From Brasenia schreberi (lineage: Eukaryota > Streptophyta > Magnoliopsida > Nymphaeales > Cabombaceae): 64,000 nucleotides of DNA. Below the pieces are notes generated by a model. The model was not told where the DNA came from, did not search any database, and saw only the letters and a program-made list of their open reading frames with translations. The stretch's first letter is position 1, and each line of letters begins with the position of its first letter. This document shows, in pieces, positions 12,883 through 33,800 of this stretch. The translations under genes and the position numbers were made by a program. The DNA lies in assembly GCA_036023115.1 (NCBI GenBank), contig JAYKKT010000073.1, positions 11,451,001 to 11,515,000 on the forward strand, in the 5' to 3' direction.

Positions 12883-12955
12883 TCAATCAGCACCAGCTCC
12901 ACCCATTCCCTTCTTGTTCTGAATCTTCTTCATATAGAACTCTAGCTCTTTCTAC
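12883..12955 (-). pseudogene. Degenerate duplicate of the last RPS8 exon
   Basis: Reads [22 protein letters not shown] and a stop, closely matching the real last exon (13082-13166: [22 protein letters not shown]). The similarity continues into the flanks, where both copies carry AATATCAGATATC and AACTCAGCG words, so about 150 bases were duplicated in tandem. The copy lacks the first codons (YILEG). Splicing exon 4 to its nearest upstream AG (GTAG) would give a stop within four codons, so it is unlikely to be used as an alternative last exon. Confidence 0.85.
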
Positions 12956-13081
12956 GTACGCAGCAAGGAAAATGCAACTTCAAACTTGAATGAATATCAG
13001 ATATCATCTAAAAAGGCACATGGTAACATACATCGTAGAATAATGCAGAAAAAAACCTAAACGAGAAGCAGAACTCAGCGC

Positions 13082-22079
<8,998 letters not shown>

Positions 22080-22100
<21 letters not shown>

Positions 22101-22162
22101 TTCCCCGAAGAGGACGGCTTCCTGCTACTCTTGCACAGAGAGAGAGAGAGACGCTAGGGTTT
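22080..22162 (-). promoter_or_regulatory. Two telo-box motifs at the RPS8 start
   Basis: AAACCCTAA (22080-22088, at the beginning of intron 1) and AAACCCTAG (22154-22162, in the 5' leader or promoter) are on the coding strand of RPS8. Telo-box motifs are a known feature of plant ribosomal protein and translation-factor promoters. A (CT)n tract between them fits the 5' leader. Confidence 0.6.
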
Positions 22163-22289
22163 GCGAGAGGCGCCTTTAAAATCCCATCGCTCGTCTTGTG
22201 GAGTGAATTACTAAATTGCCCTAGTCTGCAGTTGTGTGGGTCTGGATCCACAACTGATAAAACCTGATCGTGAGCATTGCCCAATTAGA

Positions 22290-23640
22290 AACCGCAACAA
22301 ATTAAGCTCAATCAGGGTCTCTTAAGTATTAAACCTCACCCTGTATAGATTTTTCCTTTTCCATTGATAGAAACTGTGAATGGAGATGTGAAACTAGGGC
22401 TGCGTAATGCTCAGAGCTATTTGGTTTCATGACCGTCGTATGGTCATGTTCGCGATCTAAACAAGCCGGGTACGAGTTAACTCAGCTATGCAAGTTGAAC
22501 ATGAGGAATACGAGTTAGTTCTTTCCGGCTTGTAATTAGCTCATTTAGTTAACTCAGCTCGTTTAATAAGTACTCTGAACATTACCCAAAAGCCCTTGCC
22601 GAGCTCATTCGATTACTCAAAGGACATTACTATATGGACATTTTTTTATTATATATACATTCTAATTTTCATAAATACCTAAAATACCTTCAAAAGATTT
22701 TCTCTCTTCACTTCACATTAAAATCCAACAATTTTTTCTCTGTCCGATTTTTATTCATTGATAAGTGATATATAATTATTTACAATCAATCATAATTGAT
22801 TAGTTATTTACATATCTAATTGAAATTAAACAAACAAAAAAAGAAAAAAAAATCGATGAGATGCTAAATTACACAATGACAAAACTCGAACAAACACTTA
22901 TGATAAAAAAGGACTCAGAAAAAACATTGTCTGATCAACACATTTAATTGTCTGATATTATCGTTTCTCCTAAATTGCACAATATAAAATTTTGAATTGA
23001 AAGTCTATGAACATGAGCACAAACATCTTTCTTGGAAGAAGACGGTAGTAGTTCAATCGGCGGTGACTCCACCGTTGAAAAAAGGCGCTAATGAATGGCA
23101 GTCGCCATGTGCCTCGGAGTGTATCCGGGTCCGGGATCCATACTCCGGCTTCATTCTCGAGAATGAATATCCTGTTTCTCCTTCTCGTCGTGGTTTTAGT
23201 GTTATGATCTCTCATTCTAAGTTCGTAGCTTTTGAAACCATATCATTAATACAATATCAAGTTCTTCCTCTAGCTTCAATTCAAACGTCAATAGCACTTT
23301 ACATTCTTCGAATCCTTTCTATCTTTGAAAAACTCTGTTGGCCAATCGATACCTTTTTGGTGATAGAGATGATCTCTCTCTCTCACACACACACACACGC
23401 GCGCGCGCATGCCCAAACGCCAACCAAGAAACTAGTATAGAGGATGCCTGGCAGATACTAAGAATCATAAAAACACATGTATCCGTAGCATTAATCTAAT
23501 TGCAACTTTTAAATTCATAGGTCTTAGTACATTGATCAAACCATTATTTTCCAAAAGAACTACATGATCACCATCTCAACGTAAATTGGTCACACAGAAT
23601 TCCCTTCATATTTCTGTCGGTATACTCAGCGAGGGAAGCA
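22290..23640. other. Intergenic between RPS8 and FKBP62-like gene
   Basis: AT-rich DNA with a CT/CA/CG compound microsatellite near 23370-23410. Open frames here do not resemble known proteins. It should hold the RPS8 promoter at the left and the 3' untranslated end of the FKBP62-like gene at the right. Confidence 0.5.
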
Positions 23641-23659
23641 GTCTCTCTGGTCCAGCTTG

Positions 23660-26600
23660 TCAAGCAGATGCATCGATGCTCATCGGTTCTACGGCTTGTT
23701 CAGCAGATTTCTGCAACAAAATCCATCGGTGAGCTTCCCGTTGAACGTAATCCAAGATAAGAAGATGAGTGAATCGATGAAATCATGAATGAACATCACC
23801 CATCAAAGGTTCGTACATTGGTCTCAGTTTCTGCAAATTTGTTCATCCTCGCAAACATATTCCCATAGAACTTGGCTTCCTTCTTGTTGTATTCCTTAAC
23901 CTTTTCCTTCAATGTTCTGTATTCCAGTTTCACATCCCTGACCCAAACAAAAGACCAAGATAAATTAAGGTCTTGTAGCAGCAAGAGTACCTGACCTCCA
24001 ACATAATCTTAAGCACAGTTCCCTTACCTGTTATCAGGATCAATTTCTAGTGCCTTCTTGATATCAAGCTCGGCCAGATCAAGGTCAGCCATACTAATAT
24101 AAGCTTGTGCTCTCCGATACAGAGCCTTTACATTCCTGCTCTCAAGCTCTAAGACCTGCAGCACAGTGCACGCACTTAAAATCCACCGTTAACCAATATC
24201 CACCTCTCATTTGAGGAAATAAAACGGAACTTTTGCAGTCACAGATCATAATAGAACGAGATCCAGAAGAACATGAAATAACACGAGCACAACCAACCTT
24301 TGTGCATAGCTTTGCGGCTTCCTTATAGTCCTTAAGCTTCAACTTGCACGCTGCACTATTGAGATTGCAAGAAACCTTCAAAACCTTTGCCTGCTTTTTC
24401 TCTTCATCACTGAATGAGGAATCATATTCTATGTATTTAATTGCCTGCGAAACTTATACATTATTTAGATTAGGAATTCAACAATATAAGGAGAGCAGGG
24501 AGACACTTGAAAGAATGATGCTTACCTTCTCATACTTCTTTGATGCCCTTAGGTATTTTTGTTGCTTGAACAACGTGTTTCCTTCTTCCTTCTTCTGCCC
24601 TGCAGCTTCAATCTTCTCAGGTGTATTTAAATCCCATGATTCCTTTTCCTGAGAACATGAATCATCCAAATTAAAACCAAATTATCCACCGTTAGTGTCA
24701 CATGCATCAACGAGGAGAATGAGAAACAATATATTCTACACATACCTTCACAAAGGAGACAAGCTCTACTTCGTAATACAGTGTAGAGTTTGCGGGTACT
24801 GTCAGTAATTCTTGGTGCGGTTCGGAACCAAAGCCATATTCGGGAGGTATAGTTACAAGAGCAACCTCCCCTTTCTTCATTGTCATCACAGCACGGTCCA
24901 GACCCTCAATGACTTGCTCTGTTCCGCCAACAAGTGTCAAATCAGTCACCTTGGAATTGAAATATCAACTATGTCCATACACTAATAGGTCTCTCCTCGA
25001 TACCATCATACCTTCTCCAGTTTTGAACTCAAAGAGCTCTTCGTCATGTCCTTTCTTGGCAAAGACGGTGCCACCCAATAACTTTCCGGTCAGCCTAACT
25101 GTTAATATCAAAAGCAGCAATCAGAACGCCATAATCTTAATGACAAATTGCAATTCTAATACGAAATGTAAACAAAGACTGCAATTTTTCAAGGAGGATA
25201 CTTACCCTTCACGACTGCACCTTCATTTGGCTTCTCATAACCTTCACCTTCATGGAGAATCTTCTTGAGTACCCTTTTATCATCAGTAACCTCTGTTACG
25301 GTTTTCCATGAAATCAATTCGAGTTCAATGTTTAATGTTGCATTGGGAGGAACATCAGCTTCCCCACCAGAGGCAGGCCTTCCCTTCTCTCCAAATGCAT
25401 CTGGGTGCAAGAAAACAGATCAACAACCATAACCATATGAAAGCCCAAATCAACAGGTAGAATGGCAAGTGAAATAGTGATGACAGTAAATGCCATCTCA
25501 GGTAGTCAATCCAAGTACGCAAAAAAACAATGATAAAAAGTCAAATTCCCAGAAGAGATTAGCATTACAAACTATTTGTGGAGGTGGCGTATAACATAGC
25601 AATGAGTAAAAGCTTACATTGCGGCGCGACTGTAAGCAACACCTTTTCTCCCTTCTTCATTGTCTTCACAGACGTAGCTAATGCCGGACAGAAATACCCT
25701 GTTCAAAATCACATCAGCAACAACAGCTTAATTCACTGACCCAAGACGCTTTTGGGCATCTAAACATATTTCAAATAAACAATAGCCACATGCACTCACC
25801 CTCCTTTACTGTAAACTCAACTCCGTCAGATGAAGATACCAAGGTTCCATCTTCAAGTCTGGCTTCATATTTCACTGCACCAAAAGCAAGGAAATGTTTA
25901 GACACTTCAACAACGGACAAAGAGAACTGAGAAAGGTGGCCATCAGATTAGACGTACCGAAGACTTCATCGGCATCTTTTGGTTTCTCCCATTTCTCTCC
26001 CTCCTTAAGGATCTTCTTGAAGATACCACCATCCTTGCAGATGTCTTTAACGCTGGTCCAGGAGAGCAGCTCGACATCAAACTGAAGGACCGCATTGGGA
26101 GGAATTGTTGCCCTTCTTCATGGTTTTGATACCTTCATCCCATCCCTTGATCACTTGTCCTGCAATAAACAAGGAGAAAACATGTATTAGGTTTTTTCAG
26201 TTATTATTTATTAACCGCTACTCAGAACTCAGAAGTGAAGAAAATCAACATCAAAATATGGAATGAAACATAGAGGTTGTGATTGAAATGATTAAAAATT
26301 GAAAATGATTTGATTTAATTTATAAATTATATTTTATGTTTAAAATTTATTCAAAAAACAGATTTATATTAATTTAACTTATGTTTAGAAAAATTATTAA
26401 AAATAAATTTTATTTTATTTTTATTTTATTTTATATTTTATTCTAATACTATAATTTCTCACATAGTGAAGTGAAGTTATTAAATATAGAGGTAAAATAA
26501 TTTATCTATTAAAATAAAATAAAATCTTAACAAATGTCAGGATTTCTAAATATAAACTATAAAAAATTCATGAAAATCTAAAAATCATATCATGAAAATA

Positions 26601-27619
26601 TAAAATCTATATTCATTTCTTGTTTTTTAAAATTTTAAGAGTTTAATTTTAATATCCTATCAATGTAATATTTTTTATATTATCAACTAATTATACATTA
26701 TTATATATATGACTTTTAAAGTAATTATTATAGAAAAATTAAATATTTTTAATGACATACTAATGTATAATTAGATAATAAAGTACAAAATTTGTGGGTA
26801 TTTAAATTAAATCTAAATTATAAAAAACCAAAAATAAATTTATAAATTAAACCAAATTTCATTTTTAACATTCGAAACAAATAAAGTCTTTCAAATCTAG
26901 ACGCAACCAAATAAGAACATCAGAATAAAAATCACTACTTTAATACGATCCAGCACTTAATAATTCGGGTCCTCCTCAAAACCAAGCGGATTATAAAAAT
27001 TTGAATATTTATTATCAATTTACCCTCCACAAAATCCAAAAAAAAAACAGAGAGAATACAAATGAAACAGAGAGAATGAATAAGAATGTATGTGTACCTT
27101 TGGCTTAAGCTAACTTGAAAGGGGTGCCCCTGTCAGTGGCTAGAATCAAATTGGGTTCCATCGAGCAAGGTTCCCGTATAATGCACTACAACAACAAAAA
27201 CAAAAACACCATTATGAATCACAGACAACAAAACAAAACGACGTCATCATAGTATGACATTATTAATTATTAATTGGTTTTGATGAAAGAGAAACGGAAA
27301 AATTAAGGTTTAATCTAATTACTCTCAATACCGCCTCTTGTTTGTACCATAAATTAACTTCTCCCTAAGGGGAGGTCAGTGAAATGATTAAGGAGAAATT
27401 GAAGTATAATAACAATATAATAAAAAAATTAATATAATTTTTGAACATAAAAAAAGTGTCAAATATAATTAAGCTAAACCTTCGAGAGTGTAAGATAATT
27501 TTCTCAAGAGAAACATGTTGAAATGGAATTGAATGGGTTACCTTCAACTTCATGTCCGGAAGGTCGAAATCTTCGTTCATCTCTTCTCCGGCATCGGGGA
27601 GCTCGAAATCTTCATCCAT
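23660..27619 (-). CDS. FKBP62/65 (ROF-type) peptidyl-prolyl isomerase with damaged first domain; possible pseudogene
   Basis: Plant high-molecular-weight immunophilin of the ROF1/ROF2 type: three FKBP domains, then TPR repeats that bind HSP90; the family acts in heat-stress tolerance. Thirteen exons are visible: 27542-27619, 27098-27185, 25958-26160, 25800-25874, 25618-25698, 25206-25400, 25012-25098, 24746-24918, 24526-24648, 24298-24444, 24028-24155, 23817-23937 and 23660-23710. Exon 1 encodes MDEDFELPDAGEEMNEDFDL. From IPPNAVLQFDVELLSW in exon 3 to the end SAEQAVEPMSIDASA, 442 codons join in perfect frame. They cover FKBP domain 2 (GYFCPALATSVKTMKKGEKV), domain 3 (EQVIEGLDRAVMTMKKGEVALVTIPPEYGFG) and the TPR part (EEGNTLFKQQKY, CNLNSAACKLKLKDYKEAAKLCTK, KALYRRAQAY). 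FKBP domain 1 is broken: the exon between exons 1 and 2 is missing, exon 2 has a +1 base and a stop, and exon 3 has lost about 20 codons with a frame change. Confidence 0.9.
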
Positions 27620-28215
27620 TTCTCTCGACTCTGATACCCCAAGAAAACTACTAAGCACGTAATCACAACATCGAACCAACCACAAAAAACCATGAACTTT
27701 TCGACGAGACTCGTTCGAGAGGCACACACGCACGAAGCATTGCGTGTGAAACCTTAATGCATTCTCTTGCCTCTCACACCACAATAAAACCGTTCTCAAC
27801 TTTATCGAATGGAGCCAACCATGAAAACGATGAATCGCTTCTCATGGAAAGCCAATCAAGAGAGGGATTTGTATAAATATAAACATATATATGGAGGGAG
27901 AGAAGAGAGAGGGAGGGATATCATCCATTTACCTCATCCCTAATACTCCAATTAAACCGTTAAGCAAATAGCCAGAAATTCGAACCAACCACGAAAACCA
28001 TGAAAAGTTTTAGAAGAATATTTCGGTCCAGAGATAAATTAGAGAGACCATTGCGAATGAAAACCTCATCCATTTCTCGCACTTCTGGTTTTCCAGCAAA
28101 GTCATTAAGCAAATATGATCAGCGATTCGAGCAAACCACAACAACAGGCATTTAAGAACACTCAAAAGAGCAGGAGAAAGAGAGCATTGCGAACGATATT
28201 CTAGAGTGAAATAAT
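27612..28215. repeat. Three diverged tandem copies in the 5' leader intron of the FKBP62-like gene
   Basis: A unit of about 135-150 bases occurs three times (about 27612-27755, 27925-28065 and 28068-28205). Shared words on the plus strand include CATCCATTT, then (C)TAAGCA, then CGAACCAACCAC-AAAACCATGAA, then GCATTGCG. The innermost copy contains the start of coding exon 1. The other two carry an echo of the exon start (AAATGGATGA on the coding strand), so the duplication involved the acceptor and start-codon region. Confidence 0.6.
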
Positions 28216-28332
28216 AGTGTGGACGAAGGAGACGAACCTTGAAAAGAACGAGAAACTAATTTCACGAAGAATGAACGAGGTGAACGATCGTAAATCGCAA
28301 AGTGAACGTGTTCTCTCCTCGGAGAGACGAGG

Positions 28333-28377
28333 AACTTATACTGGAGGGATGTGGAGTTTCTGGAGACTTCTGAAAAG
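28333..28377 (-). promoter_or_regulatory. Heat-shock-element-like core promoter of the FKBP62-like gene
   Basis: On the plus strand, 28358-28377 reads TTCTGGAGACTTCTGAAAAG. That is four 5-bp-spaced units of the TTC/GAA type, two perfect and two with one mismatch. About 20 bases downstream in gene direction is TATAAG (minus strand, about 28334-28339). HSE next to TATA box is the usual layout of heat-inducible plant genes, and ROF-type FKBPs are known to be heat-induced. A plausible 5' leader with a donor site (AAG/GTTCGT near 28238) follows, so the start codon lies after a leader intron. Confidence 0.5.
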
Positions 28378-28439
28378 AGAGAGAGAGAGAGAGTAGGTCG
28401 CGATGGTTCTAGACAGTGGAGCTCTTACCTCAAGGCGAG

Positions 28440-30259
28440 GTTTCGGGATCTGACCTCAAACTAAATCAGGCCGTTAAACGTTATTTTTAAAATGCCGTTA
28501 TAGATATAATATAACGTTATTATGAAGTCTTAACTGGTTATGTGGGAAATATAACGTTAACAACTAGAAAAATTGGCTTACAGTTGGCCTAGCCGATACC
28601 GTGCCTAGTAAGCTCGGTTTCAACTTGGTTCGATCTGTTGTTTTAGTCGCTAGTGTTTATTAACGAGCTTACCGGTTTTAGTAGACATTACTACTCTACT
28701 AGTATGGGAGGCAATTCCATGTTTCCGGGTTTTGTTTGTGCCATATCATTTTGTGTTCGTGTCAGAAGCAAGTTAACCCAGACACGATCTCTTTCTTGTT
28801 TTCAAATGCTTGAGTTGGGTATTCTATTGCCAACAATTTTATGTTTTTGGTCATGTTTGTACCTTGTCGTCGAGGTGGAGGGTTTGGATCCAGCCCATAC
28901 AAACTTGAACCGCATCCAAAATTGGCGGGGAACCTAAACCATGACCAAATCGGGAATCTCCGATGCAATCCCAGTTCCACCTACCAAAGAACTGAATCAG
29001 AACCGAAACCAGTGGTTCCGATTCTTATTTTGGCTCCCCTTTCCAAAATTCCACTTCCATTGGTGGACCTTTTCATATGAAACTGGGACCACACCGAATC
29101 TAAACTGAAAGCAGAACCACCATGTAACCAGACCTGACATTGGGGGAACTGTAACCCCAAATGGAATTAGAGGGGGTCAGTTCCGTTTTAGTTTCAGGTT
29201 CTGGTGGAACCAGCCAGGTTTATGCTGCCGTTTCTTGTTTCAAAGCAGGTCAACCCAAGCATAACCCATTCTTCTGGTATTTTTGGTAGACATGAATTCT
29301 GGACTTTTCGTGTATTCAGGTCATGTCCGTGTCAGGTTTTGATATTGTCCTATAGTGCCCTTTCTATACATAAACTGATAAACAGGCTGATCCAAATTGG
29401 ATATGGCTTTACCAAAAAGAACTAATTGGACAATTGGGAAACCGGATACAGAATCAACCCCGAGTTGGATATAAAGTCAAAAACCATATCTGAGAAAAAT
29501 GCTGGGATCAAGATGGAATGCTTAATACTTTTAGAGAATATTTTGGATACCCGTTAGATATATCCAAATAAGCCAAAATCTGAGCCTGGATTTGATTAGC
29601 ATTCAGATACGAATCGGATACCATATCGGACTAACCTGATTCCGATAAGGATTTCGTATAGAATATCTCATCATTTAACACTTCTGAAAGTGTTTCCCAT
29701 CAATTTTGGTGGGAAACTAAATCCGAGTAAGTGCATGCTCTGGTGTTAAAATTAAATTCAAGGGAAAATCGCTTCCATGCCCCTTTCATTTTGAGAAGTT
29801 GCGGGACCATTCCATGCAGGAGCCAAAAAGTTGAATCACTGCCAACGTGACTCCAGGACATGATTTCTCATGTTTGTTTGATCTGAGAAATGGATTCTCA
29901 TGAAGAGTCACTTCATAAGAATCCATTTCAACAGCAAACTAGGTGCACCATAAAACTAAATACTCATTTATAAGATTGAAATCTGCATGGGACTCGGAGA
30001 AACAAGACACTGCATTATTCAGACGTTGGGAGCAAGTTGATTGTTATATTGCTAACAATTTTGAGTTCATGACATGCTCATGGAATGACATTTCATGTTC
30101 GTGTTGACAACACACCAACACGACCTTTTTCTTGTGTTACTTTGGGTGGACACAGAAATTAAACAGTTCAGGTCGTGTTCATGTCACAGAATCTCATGTC
30201 GTCTGAAATGCCATCCAAAGCAACAAGCGAAAAAACCAGCAATAATCTGATCTGACCAA

Positions 30260-30293
<34 letters not shown>

Positions 30294-30840
30294 GAGGACC
30301 CAATATGGGCACAGGGCTGCATCAAGACAGCAATTCACCAGATAACCTAAAAATAGAAGTATTCTTTTTTAATTGATAAACTGGGGTTATGCAGGCCCCC
30401 TACGGACACCCCACGTATTGAACTCTTGACCTTCCACTTGAAGGCTCTTTCGAGTCTACCCCTAAGCAGGAAAGTCATGGCTCCTTGTGCAAGTATCTTG
30501 GTTTGTGTAAAAGGCAAACAGACACTCTAGTACGTGTTCCTCACATTTCTCTTAGGCATTAACCGTACATCTAACTGAATCTTCAACAAAAGCAGAAAAT
30601 ACAATATCATTCACTTCAAGAAAGTGCCTTTCAGCAAATACGATGAAATAAAAAATGACACCCGAAGAAGAAATTCCTCGATGTTCTCAGATTCCTAAAT
30701 TTCAACAGCAAAGGTATTATCAAAGCAATTGGATGCTGATTGCCTGCCTTAGTCCTAAATGTTCAAGGCATTAAAGATAATGAGTTTAATAAACTCAAAT
30801 CAGGATGCGCAGGGCAACATCTAGCACGCATGATAATTTA
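28440..30840. other. Intergenic with hAT-like miniature repeat and SINE-like pieces
   Basis: No gene seen. 28960-29225 holds another GGTTCC/GGAACC-rich hAT-like fragment ending GAACCAGCCAGGTTTA, like the end of the copy at 8593-8890. A CT/CA microsatellite sits at about 30259-30292. Around 30405-30445 the minus strand has a tRNA-B-box-like phrase (GAAGGTCAAGAGTTCAATAC). Confidence 0.5.
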
Positions 30841-30860
30841 GCGTACTTGTTAGCGATGAG

Positions 30861-33800
30861 CTACAGTTCGTCGGCTCCGGCTCCTTTGCCTGAACTTTTA
30901 CCGTTAACAGCAACAAGCTCCGTTTCAAAAATCAGCGTAGCCCCACCTGCAAGTAAATTTATCTTTCAATACCGGACAGGGGATTAAGTGTGAAGCATAC
31001 AAATTATTGACCAGTAAGGATGCATATCATTACATTTACATTTCATACCATATAATAACAAGTGTTCTTGCATATTTGGAGTTAAAAGCTAATAATACAT
31101 GAGATGGAGCTCAATGGCGACTAAGGGTCAGTGTAGCTGACCCACTTAGTGTGGGAAAAGGCCTAGTTTTGGTTGGATATTGTGGTTGATCTGCAATATA
31201 AAAGGTTTTCGAAGGCCTAAAAAGATGTTCTAAGAAAAATCATAAAACACAAATCTTGCCCTTTTCGATTAAATAGTAGAAAATGTCTTTATCCAGAATT
31301 TCTCTGGGAAAAAATCAGGAGATTTTGAAAATTGTTATTTTTGTCAGAAAATTGTCAGGTAAAGTCCCGCTCAAAATTAGCCCACATCTACCACTCTTCA
31401 GCAGTGGCAGCAGCAACAACAACAACAAAGCCTTTTACCATACTAGATAGGGTCGGCTACATGGATTCTTTGTTTTCATAGAGCCCTATCATAATTTATA
31501 GAATTCATGATAAATAAGTCCAACAAAGTTTTACGCTCGCTATCAAAAGCCTAACGCAACCCTCCTCCTTTATCCGGGCTTGGGACCGGCCATGCAAGGG
31601 TGAGCCCTTACATGGGCGGGGAGTTATCTACCACTCTTCACCAAAGTTGCAAAATTACAAGCAATGCAGAAAAGAAACCACGAGTGAGTTTTGAATGAAT
31701 GTACCTGGAATCTTTGGTGGGGATCCCTGATCTCCATAACCAAGTTTAGAAGGTATTTTCAACTTTCTTTTCTCTCCCACACACATTCCTAGTAAACCTT
31801 GGTCCCATCCTGCAGTGAGGCACATTGAAAGATTATTCAGACGGCCTTGATGATAACACACACAATAGAGCATATACTCATACGACTGCAACACATCAAA
31901 TGACAAGAGATCAGTCACTTTTGTGCATTTTTCTACACAAATTAACACACAACAGGACACGGCAACAACCCAAGATGTTGTTCTAAGGTGATATACATGA
32001 AAACAAACACTAATTCCACAGATAGCATCCAATGTAGTGAGGCATTCAATGCAAATTTGTAGGTCGCCTTTTAGCAGCAGCAATTTCATCATGGGCAACC
32101 CCACTGATTGACCTCCAGGAAAAGGATCAGTGCTACAATCACCACATCTTCCACACCGAGCTAATATTGTTGTTTGTATACAATGAAGCTGAGTTGCTAG
32201 ATGCTCTAGTTTCCCAGTTTAGTCAAATTACATCTAAAAGATGAGTTGCTCAGAAGCATTTAGGCAAATGGCACATCTTCCATTGGGCAATCAAGCAGCA
32301 AAGACCATAACCCAACACCAATTGCCCACTCATCTATGTTTGCTTGATCTGAACAATGTGGAATCGCATCAGCATCAAAATAACATTCTGCTTGTTTGGC
32401 ATGTCCCAACTTATGCAATTCTTCTTTGTAGAGCTTTTGTCTTAAAGGAATAGTCAAATAAAATAGGAAGGAATTCACGCACATGTGAAAGTTAAATAAG
32501 ATAATAATTAACACAAAGTCGATGCTATACTGAGATGATAACCATCCAGAATCTCGGATCTTGTGCACACATCAGATCTCCCAGCAAGATTTAAGAATTA
32601 ATCAAACAAAATCTAGCTTAAACAAGATTTCAGTATAAGCTCCTAGCACACGGATGGAAGAACACAATAACCTTAATCAAATTCCCCGTACGTGAATAAA
32701 TACAAGTCCATAGTGGAATAAAGATATGTGGGCAGTCTATATATTGTCTATATAACTGGTAGGGTTCTGCCTAATCCTAGATTCCAATAAAAAAAATGAG
32801 TTCCTTCAGAAACGTGATATCTTGTGATTGTAAAAACTCTAAGCTAATCATGAAGTTTCAAATTATAAACGAGTACCAACTACCAAGCAAAAGGCACGGA
32901 TGTACATGAAATAACAGGAGGCTATATAACAATATTGACATGATTCCTACCAAAGCAACTTCTTAATGGCTAGAGAGTCAGTAACTTCCCCAACGATTTT
33001 TATCAATCGAAAAGGTTCTCTTACAACAGAGAGTCCAGTCAACTCTGAAAATTAAGAAGGAAATATTCTAAACTAGGTGTATCAAAGTTACTCGGATATG
33101 CATGTGCCTAGTGAAACAATGCGACCATGGAATAACTTGAGGGCACACAACTATCCTCTATGTCAAGATCATGGAAGAACTGAGAATTGTTGACAAAAAT
33201 AGACAGGAATAAAGGTGTTTGAGTGTAAATATATACATTCTCCATACAAGAACGAAAATGGATATGTGGTGAAAAAATCTAAAGCTTGGAGTTTAAGAGC
33301 AATTATAAAGAACATTAGAGTGCAAGAATGGCGGAAAAAACTGATTAACGAGGTTCTAACTATGAAAGATACTCTGGTCGTTGGTTCCATAGCAGAGTGA
33401 GCATGTTACACAAGTGGACGCATCTCTTTGGAACACGTTAGTAAGAGGGTTGATGCTGGACACATGGCATGAGTACAAGATAGTGATTCATAGATGACTC
33501 TTTAAAGTAAAATTTTGCAAAAACATAGTGCTTCTGATATAGTGCCAATTTCATTGTCACAAACGAGGGGAAAAGTGCATATACAAGGTATTAAGAAAAT
33601 ATGTACAGCTTAGAGAACGTTGAGGTAAATATCTAAAGTACAGAATAGAACATGAGAAAGCATACCCGATAATGAACTTTAATCTTATCACCTTTATGGG
33701 CCTGTATATCACAAAACTCTGGTCGATACTGCAATTAAAGATGGGGAAAAATAAGGTAAGCATGTTGAAAGTAAATAATCAAACCACCGAGTCAAAGATA

